Shown here piece after piece: positions 6,948 to 16,504 of a stretch of 64,000 nucleotides of DNA (its first letter is position 1; the number at the start of each line of letters is the position of its first letter). Origin of the DNA: an uncultured Phascolarctobacterium sp. (GTDB lineage Bacteria; Bacillota; Negativicutes; Acidaminococcales; Acidaminococcaceae). The translations under genes and the position numbers were made by a program. A model generated the notes under the pieces. The model had not been told where the DNA came from, searched no databases, and saw only the letters and a list, made by a program, of their open reading frames with translations. The DNA is taken from contig UQZN01000004.1 of the NCBI GenBank assembly GCA_900545535.1, forward strand, positions 62,001 through 126,000, given 5' to 3'.

Positions 6948-9900
6948 GTGGCTCGGGTGGCAGAAATAGTTGTTTTTACTAACGTCGAAAGGCAGTTTCA
7001 GCGTTTGGAACAAGCCAGAAAAAATTTAAAGAATGATGGTCTGTTAAACTGCAGTTGTAAAAGCATTTTCTTTGGCAGCGAATCATGTTGGAATAAAAAT
7101 TATGAAAATTTACTTGCTTCTGCTTCTGTTATTATTTTTTGCTGGCAGGGATCCATATGCCATAGCGATTTAAGTGCAAAAAGTAAAGCCTTTTTGCAAC
7201 GTTGCAATGTAAAATTTGCGATGTTTTCGACAACTGAATTGGAAGCTGATGGAGAGCGCGGCTTTACGGAAGCTGAGCTGAAACTTATCCGTCAATATAT
7301 CGTTTACAGTGGACTTGAAAATTATAAACAATTATGGCTTTGGCTGCAGGCAGGTTTTGCCGGTGGGAAACATGTATATAATGCGCCTGCAGAGCTGCCG
7401 TGGCATGGCATTTGTAATTTTTCAGGGAGAGATTGTTCCGCGGTTGAAAAAGCAGTTATTGGCATTTTATTTTCGCGTGAAAATTGGATATGGCAAGAAA
7501 CGGTTTATTTGCAGGAGCTGATTAAAGAAATTGAAGCAAATGGGATGAGGGCGCTGCCGATATTCTGCTTATGGAGCGATAATGAAATACAAAATGCTCC
7601 TGGGATTTCTAAAGCAATACGGCAATATTTTTATAAAGATGGACGCTGCATTGTAGATGCGGTAATAAACACTTTTAAAGTGGGTTTGACACAAAGCAGC
7701 TTAAACGAAAAAGATTTTTTTAAAAAGCTTAATGTGCCTGTTTTGCAGGGCTATAATCTGTTGCGCGGGTACGACAAGTGGTGGGAGTCATTTACAGGTA
7801 TGGATCCTGTAGAACTTTCATGTAATGTGGTACAACCAGAATTTGACGGAGTTCTGCATGGATTGCCGCTTTCCAGTAAAGAAACAGATGATTATGGGAT
7901 CGCTTTTTATGCGCCTATACAGGAACGAATAGAAAAAATTGTAGCTAAGGCAGAAAAGTGGGCTGTTTTAAGGGCCAAAAATAATAGGGATAAAAAAGTT
8001 GCGATTATTTTTCATAACTATCCTCCTGCTAATGATAGTATTGGCAGCGCTCAGGGGCTTGATTCGCCAGCAAGCGTGGCAGCGTTATTAAGGAAAATGC
8101 AGGTTGAAGGTTACCAAACAGGTTCGTTGCCGCAAGACGGACGTATGCTGATTGAAATGCTAGCAGCCGGGTTTACTAATGATCGAAGTTTTTTGACAGA
8201 AAGTAAATTGAAAAAAGCTGTTGGGTCAGTTGCGAAAAAATACTATTGTGAGTGGTTTAAGCAACAGGAGGCTTCAATACAAGCTGAAATGGAGTGCGAA
8301 TGGGGTCCTGCACCCGGAAACGTATTTTATTATGATGATAAACTGATGATTCCGGGGATTGCAAGTGGAAATATTTATGTAGGTATGCAGCCACCACGTG
8401 GTTTTGGTGAAGATCCTGGCAAAATAATTCATTCGCCGGTGTGTCCTCCGCCGCATTATTATCTGGCTTTTTATGGCTGGCTGCGCAATACATGGCAGGC
8501 AGACGCTGTTATACATATTGGGACGCATGGTTCTCTGGAATGGCTGCCTGGGAAAAATGCCGGGCTATCCCGCAAATGCTATCCTGATCTGGCTTTAGGT
8601 GATCTGCCGGATATCTATCCCTACTATGTAACTATAGTAGGGGAAGGTATCCAGGCCAAACGACGTGGGTCGGCTTGTCTGATAGGGCACCTTAACCCGC
8701 CAAGCAGCCATGCTGAGACCTATGAAGATCTGGCTGAACTGGAAAAACTGCTGGACGAATATGCCCAGTTCAAAGTGGAGCACCCTGCCAGTGTTGGTAT
8801 AGCAGAAGAGCAGATTATCAATAAAATTTCTGTAATGCATTTGGACGAAGATATACCACGCCATGAACTTGATGCCGACAGCTACATTTTAAAGATTCAT
8901 GCCTATGTGGAGCAGCTTAAACATATGCAGATCAGGACCGGCTTGCATATTTTAGGAAAAGCACCTGAAGGTGAAGAACTGCTGGACTTTATTTTAGTTT
9001 TAACGCGGGTTGAAAATGGCTCGATACCTTCGTTGCCGCAGACTATTGCTGCTGCTTATGGTTTTGATTATTATGAGCTGGAAGCACGCAGCGGCGAAAC
9101 CTTGGAAAACGGTCAAAGCGGTGCCGCACTGATAGAAAAAATATGGAATGACTGTAAAGCGGTGATACAGCATCTACAAGCTGCCGTTTTTAGCAAAGAA
9201 GGCCTCAATAGTCTTTTGGAAATAGAAACGGTTCAAGCGCTGTCTCTTAGTGAAGCTCAGCAGGAAAAGCTGAAAATTACAGCGGCATATATTTGTGATG
9301 TTATAGCACCTAATCTGGCACTGACCAGACAGGAGATAACGAATACTCTCAGAGCTTTGAACGGAGAGTACATCGAACCGGGCCCCGGTGGAGCACCTAC
9401 AAGCGGTCGGGCTGATATTTTACCTACAGGACGCAACTTTTTTGGAGTTGATCCCAATAACCTGCCTACACCTGCGGCCTGGGAACTTGGAAAATTGTTG
9501 GCTGACCAGGTGATCATCCGTTACATCAGTGAAGAAAACGAATACCCTGAAAGCATTGGCATCGTTTTATGGTCTGATTCAAATATGCGCAGCAACGGGC
9601 AATGTATTGCCGAATTTTTATATTTGCTCGGCGTTAAACCTGTTTGGCAAAGAGGCAGTCAAAGGGTCATCGATTTAGAAATAATACCGCTGGCAGAATT
9701 GCAGCGCCCGCGTATAGACATCATGGCTCGGATCAGCGGTTTATTTAGAGACTCGATGGCAGCGGCCGTAGAATTATTAGAACAAGCAGTCGAAATGGTT
9801 GCCGGGCTTGATGAAACAACAGAAGAAAATTTTGTCAAAAAACATATCCAAAGTGATGTAGAAGCCTTGACCAGAGAAGGATTGACAGCAGAAGAGTCTG

Positions 9901-10640
9901 TCAATCAGGCCGCCTATCGCATTTTCGGCTGTCCGCCGGGTGGTTATGGGGCAGGTGTAGCACACCTTATCGAAGAGAAAAACTGGGAAAACATTGCTGA
10001 CTTAGCCGACGTCTATGTACGATGGGGCGCCCATGCCTATGGTAAAAATAACAACGGTGATTTTGTTCCGCAGTTGTTTCGCAGACGCTTGAGTAATATT
10101 GATATTACTATCAAAAATATGGATAACCACGAAGTGCATTTACTCAATTCAGACGATTTCAACGCCTACTGTGGTGGTATGAACGTAGCAGTACGCAGTA
10201 TTCGCGGCAAAATGCCTAAATGCTATATTGGCGATAGCGCCGACAAAGCCCATACAGAAACCAAAAGCCTTGATGAAGAATTTCGCAGGGTATTTAGAGG
10301 CGAATCCATGAACCCTAAATATTTGGAAGGAATGAAAAAACACGGCTACAAAGGCGCGTCTGATCTGGCGGCATTGGTAGCACATGCCTATGGCTGGGAT
10401 GTTACCAGCTCGGTAATGGAAGACTGGATGTACGAAGGTTTTGCCGGAAAACTGGTTTTGGATGAAGACATGCGGCAATGGATGCAGGAAGTAAATCCAT
10501 GGGCCCTGCAAAGAATAACTGAAAAGCTGTTAGAAGCAGAACAACGCCAGCTGTGGTCGCCGCTGCCTGAAACAAAAGCTGCACTAAAAAAAATCTACCT
10601 TGAGATTGAGGGTGAGCTGGAAGAAAAAAGTGATCTTTAA
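6948..10640 (+). CDS. cobN: CobN-like chelatase large subunit (CobN / Mg-chelatase BchH family)
   Basis: 1230 aa from a GTG at 6948 (GGAAAGG just upstream); the length is normal for CobN. Family motifs seen include IHIGTHGSLEWLPGKNAG (about residues 523-540), GGAPTSGRADILPTGRNFF (about 813-831), PGGYGAGVAHL and RWGAHAYG. The family's large subunit binds the tetrapyrrole and, with ATPase subunits CobS/CobT or ChlI/ChlD, inserts cobalt or magnesium. No such ATPase gene is present in the window. It is controlled by a compact cobalamin-riboswitch-like leader and a MerR-type promoter, and sits with a TonB receptor and binding proteins rather than biosynthetic genes. An alternative is removal of metal from an imported tetrapyrrole, as proposed for the CobN-like HmuS proteins of Bacteroidetes. 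Identity of the family is sure; the direction of the reaction and substrate are not. Confidence 0.9.
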   Translation: MARVAEIVVFTNVERQFQRLEQARKNLKNDGLLNCSCKSIFFGSESCWNKNYENLLASASVIIFCWQGSICHSDLSAKSKAFLQRCNVKFAMFSTTELEADGERGFTEAELKLIRQYIVYSGLENYKQLWLWLQAGFAGGKHVYNAPAELPWHGICNFSGRDCSAVEKAVIGILFSRENWIWQETVYLQELIKEIEANGMRALPIFCLWSDNEIQNAPGISKAIRQYFYKDGRCIVDAVINTFKVGLTQSSLNEKDFFKKLNVPVLQGYNLLRGYDKWWESFTGMDPVELSCNVVQPEFDGVLHGLPLSSKETDDYGIAFYAPIQERIEKIVAKAEKWAVLRAKNNRDKKVAIIFHNYPPANDSIGSAQGLDSPASVAALLRKMQVEGYQTGSLPQDGRMLIEMLAAGFTNDRSFLTESKLKKAVGSVAKKYYCEWFKQQEASIQAEMECEWGPAPGNVFYYDDKLMIPGIASGNIYVGMQPPRGFGEDPGKIIHSPVCPPPHYYLAFYGWLRNTWQADAVIHIGTHGSLEWLPGKNAGLSRKCYPDLALGDLPDIYPYYVTIVGEGIQAKRRGSACLIGHLNPPSSHAETYEDLAELEKLLDEYAQFKVEHPASVGIAEEQIINKISVMHLDEDIPRHELDADSYILKIHAYVEQLKHMQIRTGLHILGKAPEGEELLDFILVLTRVENGSIPSLPQTIAAAYGFDYYELEARSGETLENGQSGAALIEKIWNDCKAVIQHLQAAVFSKEGLNSLLEIETVQALSLSEAQQEKLKITAAYICDVIAPNLALTRQEITNTLRALNGEYIEPGPGGAPTSGRADILPTGRNFFGVDPNNLPTPAAWELGKLLADQVIIRYISEENEYPESIGIVLWSDSNMRSNGQCIAEFLYLLGVKPVWQRGSQRVIDLEIIPLAELQRPRIDIMARISGLFRDSMAAAVELLEQAVEMVAGLDETTEENFVKKHIQSDVEALTREGLTAEESVNQAAYRIFGCPPGGYGAGVAHLIEEKNWENIADLADVYVRWGAHAYGKNNNGDFVPQLFRRRLSNIDITIKNMDNHEVHLLNSDDFNAYCGGMNVAVRSIRGKMPKCYIGDSADKAHTETKSLDEEFRRVFRGESMNPKYLEGMKKHGYKGASDLAALVAHAYGWDVTSSVMEDWMYEGFAGKLVLDEDMRQWMQEVNPWALQRITEKLLEAEQRQLWSPLPETKAALKKIYLEIEGELEEKSDL

Positions 10641-10694
10641 AGTTAAAATATTTTGTGTGACAATCTAAAAGCTATGCTGGGACTGATCAAGAAT

Positions 10695-11654
10695 ATGAAA
10701 ATAGCAAAAATTGTGCTGAGTTATATTATTCTGGCTTTGGCAGTAATATCTACGAACGGCTGTGATAATGAAAAAAATACAGCATTACCTTATGTAAGTA
10801 AAAATACAAACTATCTGGGACTTAAAGATAGTAATGGAAATGTTATAAAAGGAATTAAACCACCGCAGAAAATCGTATCTCTGACGCTGCGTTCCGATGA
10901 AATACTTCTCGATTTAGCAGAGCCTGAAAATATTCGTGCTTTAAGCAAATGGGCGGACGACCCATTGATCTCGAATGTTGTTGAAAAAGCAAAAAATGTT
11001 TCGAGGCGGGCTGTAATCAACGAAGAAGCTATCATAGAACTTGAACCTGACTTAGTAGTATTATCACAATCTCAGCCCTATGACCTGGTTCATCGTTTAA
11101 GAAACATGGGCATACTTGTTTATGTATGTCCTCTAGCCAAAACAGTGCAAGATACCAAAGACATGATATTGGATCTGGGCATATTACTGAGACGGGAAGA
11201 TGAAGCAAGAAAAATACTTGCTGACATGAACTTCGTGATAAATGATATCCAGAAGAAGGCAGACCAAATATCAGAAAGTGAACGGGTAACTGTCTATCGG
11301 TTTTCGGTAAGTGGCGGCAATGGCGGTAAAAACAGCTATTATGACGATATTTGCCGTCTAGCCGGAGTAATCAATACGGCAGGTAAAATGCACTTTAGGG
11401 GAACACAGCTTATGCCTAAAGAGCAGGTAGTGCAGATGAACCCTGATGTTATATTTTTACCGACTTGGGATTACAGTGGGAAAATAGATTTAGAAGAATA
11501 TAAGAAAGAGATTATTAACGATCCTGCTTTACAAACTGTCAAAGCGATCCAAACGGAAAGTTTGTATGTTATTCCAGATAAACATATGCTGTCATCGTCT
11601 CAATATATGGTGGAGTGTATCAAAGACATTTATGAAGCTTGCTACGAAAGATAG
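10695..11654 (+). CDS. ABC transporter substrate-binding protein, BtuF/FecB type
   Basis: 319 aa from ATG 10695 (MKIAKIVLSYIILALAVIS), giving a short signal sequence ending in NGC-DNE, a weak lipobox, so it may be a lipoprotein. An in-frame GTG at 10653 and ATG at 10674 are possible earlier starts. The body has the periplasmic-binding fold of the corrinoid/iron-siderophore group: PPQKIVSLTLRSDEILLDL at the start, then EAIIELEPDLVVLSQ, and a C-terminal lobe with VVQMNPDVIFLPTWDYSG. It follows the cobN-like gene by about 50 bases and probably shares its transcript. No permease or ATPase gene is adjacent; the only complete ABC set is at 54683-57649. Confidence 0.82.
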   Translation: MKIAKIVLSYIILALAVISTNGCDNEKNTALPYVSKNTNYLGLKDSNGNVIKGIKPPQKIVSLTLRSDEILLDLAEPENIRALSKWADDPLISNVVEKAKNVSRRAVINEEAIIELEPDLVVLSQSQPYDLVHRLRNMGILVYVCPLAKTVQDTKDMILDLGILLRREDEARKILADMNFVINDIQKKADQISESERVTVYRFSVSGGNGGKNSYYDDICRLAGVINTAGKMHFRGTQLMPKEQVVQMNPDVIFLPTWDYSGKIDLEEYKKEIINDPALQTVKAIQTESLYVIPDKHMLSSSQYMVECIKDIYEACYER

Positions 11655-11971
11655 GATAAAGCATATATCAGTTCAATAAAATATAAATGTATTATTGAAA
11701 GTTGCAATAGAGTAGTTTTGACCACAAAATGCATAATCATGTTTCTCTAATCGTTATAAAGTTATATTTAAACTAATGGAAACATATGGTATGGACTGGA
11801 TAAGCAATAAATTAAATTTGTAACTTCAAGAAACGACTAATTTTTTTGCAATTACTGGTGGTAAGGTACTGTTTTATTGGTTGTTGATAAAGTAAAATGC
11901 TGTACGTCTGTACGAAATGAGTACAGTGAAAACTTTATTTCAATAATAAAAAAGATGAAAGGAAGTTGAGT
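11655..11971 (+). other. AT-rich intergenic leader of the second phase-variable receptor
   Basis: 317 bases without a gene. No cobalamin-box consensus was found. There is a short palindromic cluster GTACGTCTGTAC at about 11901-11912 followed by GTACAG. The last about 50 bases (ACTTTATTTCAATAA, then GATGAAAGGAAGTTGA) closely resemble the leader of the receptor at 1907, so this end is a duplicated start region. Confidence 0.5.
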
Positions 11972-13917
11972 ATGTTGAAGAAGAGTATGAGTAAGAGTGC
12001 TATGATGATAGCACTGATAACTGGGAGTGTCATCTGGGGGGGTACTGTAGTACAATACATGCTGAAGAACCGGATCAGATATTTACACTAGATCCAATGA
12101 TCGTGACTGCACAAAGAGCAGAAACTAGGGATTTGGAAACTCCGGCAACTACTAGCGTTATTACTGCAGAAGATATCGAAAATAAGGGGTTTGTGAGTGT
12201 TTTTGATGCGTTGGAGCAAACTATAGGTATTCAAAGTTATTCCTACACAGGTGGACAAGGAGATAACGGTAGTTCTACAGGAAGGACTTATATTAGGGGT
12301 TTAGATAAAGGAACATTGATTCTATTAAATGGAGCACCAATTAATCTAAATAATTATAATTCAACAGCTGGTATTCCAATATCTGCTGTTGAAAGAATTG
12401 AGGTTGTAAAAGGATCTAACTCAGTACTTTATGGCAGCGAAGCTATGGGCGGTGTTATAAATATTGTTACTAAAAAAGCTGGGAAGGTTCGAAATGACAT
12501 TGCAATTACTGGTGGTAATATTAATAGAGCGTGGGAAGTTAATTCTCGGGGAGATAAATATATTGTAAGCTTTGGGCGAGAGTACTTTAAGGAATTTAAA
12601 AATTCATCAATGAAATATGATAATGCCTATGATACAAATAGAAGAGCTTACAACAAGGATAATCTGTTTGCAAGTGTTAGTATTTCTAAAGACTTGACTT
12701 TGAATTATATGCATACAGAAGCTAACAATACGGGTATGAATTATTTAAAGCCAGATGCTTCTTTAGCCAAAACCTCTTATAGTTATGATGATAAACGTGA
12801 TAATGTTGCTTTGATATATGATGATAACAATAATAAAGTAAAATCAAATTTAACTTTTAATAGACGCAGAGTCGATGGGAAACAATATAAAACTGATGGA
12901 ACTGTTGCCAGAAGTGGCAATAGCAGTAACTTTGTATTATACAGTATCAATTTTGATAATAATAAAAAATGGGATTTATCAGATAAAAGCAGTTTACTGG
13001 CTGGTTTTACTGCAAATAAAGAAAAATATAAAGAAATTGCAGATAGTTCACATGCAATTGATAGGGATAGCTTGGGTGTATATGTATCATATGATCATAA
13101 ATACACTGATAGACTTTCTTCTGTTATAGGGCTAAGAGGACATTTTGTAAAAGATAATGGTTTCGATGGTGCTCATAATGCGTATTTGCCACAGTTACAG
13201 ACTCTATATAAAATTAATGATGCAACAAGTTTGTATGTTAATGTTGGCAAAGCTTTTGAAATGCCAGCAGTAAATTCTAAATATTCAAGGTCTGGAACTG
13301 GAGCGAATAGTGCGTTAAAACCACAGGAGGGGTGGACTTATGAAACTGGAATAAAGCATATTACAGAAACAAGCTCAACTAAATTTGCTGTATTTAATAT
13401 GCAAATGGATAATAAATTTGCTTGGCGTAAATATAATCAATTAGGTATTACTCCTCCTGCAGGAGTTGATCCTAATACTTATATTCAAGTTAATTTAGGG
13501 AAGTTCAGAAATACTGGTGTAGAGTTTGAATATAATAAAATTTTAAGTGAGAATTGGCAATATAATGCTGGATTTACGTACCAAAATCCAGAAGCAAAAG
13601 ATTCAGGGACATGGGAACAGCAGTCTGCTAGGATTCAATTGACTACAGGCGCAAAATATAGCTATAGTAAATTATGGGTAGGAATGAATTTGTTTTATTC
13701 AGGAGATAGAGAAGATGCGACTAAAAAAGTTGCTGGAAAAATACATAAATTAAAAGACAATATTAAATTAAATGCGGTCATATCATATGCACCTGACAAA
13801 AATAACAGTTTTAAATTTAATTTATATAATTTGTTGGATCGGGACAATGTATTGAATGTTAGTGAAAATTTAGATAGACCTTTCAATTGGACACTATCTT
13901 ATAATCACTCTTTCTGA
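11972..13917 (+). CDS. TonB-dependent outer-membrane receptor, phase-variable, out of frame here
   Basis: The long frame is 12097-13917 (606 aa). A signal peptide start lies upstream at ATG 11972 (GAAAGGAAG ribosome site): MLKKSMSKSAMMIALITGS, nearly the same as in the receptor at 1907. It runs into a tract of seven Gs (12036-12042) and then out of frame. Eight Gs would give ...VIWGGYCSTIHA-EEPDQIF and an intact product of about 648 aa. The mature protein has a TonB-box-like segment (LDPMIVTAQRA), a plug (TSVITAEDIENKG, RIEVVKGSNSVLYGSEAMGG) and a beta-barrel ending in NHSF. Base composition is clearly more AT-rich than the flanking genes, which suggests transfer from elsewhere. It is followed by a binding-protein gene. 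Substrate is uncertain; the leader has no clear cobalamin riboswitch. Confidence 0.87.
12036..12042 (+). repeat. Poly-G tract (G7) in the signal-peptide coding region
   Basis: Seven Gs at the same place in the signal peptide as the G8 tract of the receptor at 1907. Here eight Gs would be needed for an open frame, because five extra bases follow the tract compared with the paralogue. Confidence 0.78.
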
Positions 13918-13921
13918 GGAG

Positions 13922-13956
13922 ATTAGTGTTGGCGTTCTAATAATAGTCGACACTAA
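13922..13956 (+). repeat. Inverted repeat just before the second binding-protein gene
   Basis: ATTAGTGT (13922-13929) and ACACTAAT (13949-13956) flank a 19-base loop. The right arm ends 9 bases before the ATG at 13966, where a ribosome site would be expected and none is visible. Confidence 0.5.
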
Positions 13957-13965
13957 TAATTAAAT

Positions 13966-14853
13966 ATGAAAAAATTTATTTTTATATCTGTTATAATTTT
14001 GTTTCTTGTTATCATTTTTCAAAGCAATTTAGATCATTCAGAAAGTAAATTACTTCAGAAAAAAACTGGCTACAGTAGAGTATTGGCAATCTCTCCTGCA
14101 CTTGAAGAAATTGCATTAGATTTACTTGAACCTGAAAAAATTGTAGCTATAAGTGATAGTAGTAGAAATTCTGGCAATGAAATAGTTGCAAAGAAAGCTA
14201 ATAAAATCAAAAATAAAGTTTCAGAAAAACCTAGTACAGAAGAAATAATAAATTTAAAACCGGATGTTATCCTTATCCCAGTTGTTTTTACTAGGACGCA
14301 GGCGGATGTTCTAAAGGATTGTGGGTTTAATGTTATTCCATTAGACATACCAGAGGGTTATGAAGCAATCAAAAAAAGAATTATGTATATTGCTAAAAAC
14401 TTAGGTGTGGAAAATAAAGGCGCAATAGTTACGCAACAAATGGAAAATAAAATACAATCTGTTAGAAGCCGCTTAAAAAAGATTGATGAACCTAAAATTG
14501 TTATAGGGTATTCTGTTAATGGAGCTTTTGGAAGGAAACATGGATCCTTTGATAATATTTGTAAAGAGGCAAATGCTGTAAACGGAGCAGGATTAGTGAA
14601 TTTGCAAAGAGGTGAACATCTGTCAAAGGAGCAAATAATAAAATTAGATCCAGATGTCATTATTTGTTCTGTATCAAGTAAGGATAACAATATGATCAAA
14701 GAAATTTTAGAAGATCCAGCGTTACAACAAATAAAAGCTGTAAAAAGTAAAGCTGTTTTAGTAGCAGAAGACCGCTATATGAGTTCTAGTACGCAGTATT
14801 TTGTAGATGCTGTAGACCATATTTCAAAATTAGTTTATCCGGAATATTTGTGA
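13966..14853 (+). CDS. ABC transporter substrate-binding protein, BtuF/FecB type
   Basis: 295 aa. A hydrophobic N-terminus (FIFISVIILFLVIIF, residues about 4-18) without a lipobox cysteine may act as a signal anchor. The binding-protein fold is seen in YSRVLAISPALEEIALDLLE near the start, EEIINLKPDVILIPV in the middle and EQIIKLDPDVIICSV in the C-terminal lobe. It resembles the protein at 10695-11654 in order of motifs. An in-frame stop lies nine bases before the ATG, so the start is fixed, but no ribosome site is visible and an inverted repeat occupies that place. It follows the AT-rich receptor by 48 bases and shares its AT-rich composition. No permease or ATPase is adjacent. Confidence 0.82.
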   Translation: MKKFIFISVIILFLVIIFQSNLDHSESKLLQKKTGYSRVLAISPALEEIALDLLEPEKIVAISDSSRNSGNEIVAKKANKIKNKVSEKPSTEEIINLKPDVILIPVVFTRTQADVLKDCGFNVIPLDIPEGYEAIKKRIMYIAKNLGVENKGAIVTQQMENKIQSVRSRLKKIDEPKIVIGYSVNGAFGRKHGSFDNICKEANAVNGAGLVNLQRGEHLSKEQIIKLDPDVIICSVSSKDNNMIKEILEDPALQQIKAVKSKAVLVAEDRYMSSSTQYFVDAVDHISKLVYPEYL

Positions 14854-14926
14854 AGCAATATATTTTTTGATTTTCCAGTAATTATTAAATTATGGCACAC
14901 TGAAAAATTAATTTTCAAACAAAAAA

Positions 14927-14961
14927 ACCGTCAAAGCCCTTGAAAACTAGGCTTTGACGGT
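14927..14961. terminator. Bidirectional terminator between the AT-rich genes and tRNA-Gly
   Basis: ACCGTCAAAGCC (14927-14938) / GGCTTTGACGGT (14950-14961), a perfect 12-bp stem. A run of seven As on the left gives a T tail on the minus strand (for the tRNA), and TTTTTT at 14964-14969 serves the plus strand. Confidence 0.85.
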
Positions 14962-14970
14962 ACTTTTTTA

Positions 14971-15045
14971 TGGAGCGGGTGACGAGGCTCGAACTCGCGA
15001 CACGCGGCTTGGGAAGCCGCTGCTCTACCACTGAGCTACACCCGC
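14971..15045 (-). tRNA. tRNA-Gly (anticodon CCC)
   Basis: The minus strand folds as a full cloverleaf: acceptor GCGGGTG/CACCCGC, D arm GCTC/GAGC, anticodon arm GCGGC-TTCCCAA-GCCGC, T arm GCGAG-TTCGAGC-CTCGT, and an encoded CCA end. The anticodon CCC reads GGG glycine codons. 75 nt including CCA. Confidence 0.95.
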
Positions 15046-15113
15046 ATGATTACTAAATCATTATAGCACAAACCTTGTTAGTTGCAAAGCTGCTGCAAGA
15101 AAAAATATGATAT

Positions 15114-16256
15114 TTAAGCGTTATCTTCCTGTCCAATATTTTTCTGCTGCAGCTGTTGGCGTACGCTGGCTGACAAAATATAGGCTACAACGGAAGCCAC
15201 TGGTACGCTGACGATGATGCCCAGGACGCCGGCCAGACTGCCGCCGACGGTGATGGCTGCCAGTACCCAGATTTCTGATAAACCCACGGATTTACCGACG
15301 ATCTTAGGATAAAGGATATCGCCTTCGATGCGCTGCAGCACAAAGAAGAAAAGAATAAACAGCCAGATCTTGCCGGGAGCGGCCAGCCCGATGAGAATAA
15401 GGCCTAAAAGAGCGCTGATAATGGTGCCGATGATAGGTATAATAGCCAGAAAGCCGACGATGACGGAGATGGACAAGGCGTAGGGCAGACCTAAGAGCAG
15501 CATGCCGGCGAGGCATAATAATCCCAGGCAGAAGGCTTCCAGCAGCTGACCGCCGATATAACCTGAGAAAATCGCATGGGCGGCACGGCCAAGATCAAGC
15601 AGGTAAGCCGCGCGTTTACTGCTGCAGAAGGCTAAAATCAGATCGCGGGTCTGGTTAGCGATTTTTTCTTTGCTTAATAACAGGTACACAGCAAAAACAG
15701 CGCCGATAACGATATTGCTGATCAGGGAGATGATAGAGGTCGTGATATTTAAGGTATTATAGAATAAGGTCGTTTTATTAGTTTCCCAGTAGGTGTCGAG
15801 GGCGTGCAGTAATTCTGACCACTGCGCCTGCAGGTAATCCAGCGTATCAGGCGAAAGCGCCAGTTCAGCCCACTTCTCTTTCAGGGAAAGTGTCACTTCG
15901 GCAGAGGCTTGGGGCAGAGTTTTGACGATCATATTGAAGCTCTGGTGCAGGTCCGGGCCGATTTTGAGGCCGCCGATCAGGACGACGCCGATGATAACGG
16001 TCAGGGTGACGATCAGGCAGACGGGACGTTTGATTTTTTGGGGCCAGTCAGAGCGGAAGCGTGCAAACAGTTTTTGCCAGAGACGTTCGATGTGCACTAA
16101 AGGCACATTGATGATAAAGGCCAGGCAGCCGCCGATGATAAAAGGCATGATTAAATTGAAGAAGAAGCCAAGCAGGGCCAGCGCCGCTTCATAACGCCAG
16201 AGTGCCCAGATAAAGAGGATGACTGCCAGCAAGGGCAGGAATCTTTTGCGTTCCAT
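15114..16256 (-). CDS. AI-2E family transporter (PerM/YdiK type)
   Basis: 380 aa from ATG 16256, which has an AGGAGC ribosome site; an open frame continues upstream to 16304 but has no support. It has two N-terminal hydrophobic segments (LLAVILFIWALWRY; LLGFFFNLIMPFIIGGCLAFII), a long soluble stretch (about 80-160), and a cluster of C-terminal membrane segments (SISVIVGFLAIIPIIGTIIS, ALLGLILIGLAAPGKIWLFI) ending in LGIIVSVPVASVVAYIL. This is the pattern of the AI-2E exporter family, whose members export autoinducer-2 or act as ion antiporters; the substrate cannot be told from sequence. It is a single gene between tRNA-Gly and a divergent NA37 gene. Confidence 0.88.
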   Translation of the reverse strand: MERKRFLPLLAVILFIWALWRYEAALALLGFFFNLIMPFIIGGCLAFIINVPLVHIERLWQKLFARFRSDWPQKIKRPVCLIVTLTVIIGVVLIGGLKIGPDLHQSFNMIVKTLPQASAEVTLSLKEKWAELALSPDTLDYLQAQWSELLHALDTYWETNKTTLFYNTLNITTSIISLISNIVIGAVFAVYLLLSKEKIANQTRDLILAFCSSKRAAYLLDLGRAAHAIFSGYIGGQLLEAFCLGLLCLAGMLLLGLPYALSISVIVGFLAIIPIIGTIISALLGLILIGLAAPGKIWLFILFFFVLQRIEGDILYPKIVGKSVGLSEIWVLAAITVGGSLAGVLGIIVSVPVASVVAYILSASVRQQLQQKNIGQEDNA

Positions 16257-16340
16257 TATTTTTGCTCCTGTATAAATAGTTATAAACTGATTCCATTGTA
16301 CCATAGAACCGACAGCCCTTAAAGGGCAATTGTCTTGGAA

Positions 16341-16504
16341 GTGTGAACATTTGGCGAAGTTTTGGGTCTGCCTGTTCTTGTGGTATCGTTTGAGTGCTTA
16401 ATGAGGTCTTTGCGAATTTAGCACACATACATACCCTTGTGGTATTGTGTGAAAACTTGGCGAGGTATTTTCGAGCCTAGTGAGAATACATACCCTTATG
16501 GTAT
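16341..16504 (+). repeat. Tandem degenerate repeats (59 bp) containing the NA37 promoter
   Basis: Two adjacent 59-bp units, 16387-16445 and 16446-16504, share a skeleton GAGGT-n-TTT-n-CGA...ATACATACCCTTRTGGTAT. A shorter copy (16341-16386) ends in CTTGTGGTAT. The CTTRTGGTAT motif therefore recurs at exactly 59-bp steps (16377, 16436, 16495). The last copy runs into TATAAT at 16502-16507, the likely -10 of the gene at 16540. Confidence 0.6.

Noticed and set aside
14880..15045. tRNA-Gly 3' end next to the AT-rich stretch as an attachment site of an integrated element
   Set aside because: No integrase, no repeated copy of the tRNA 3' end on the far side, and a normal terminator lies between.
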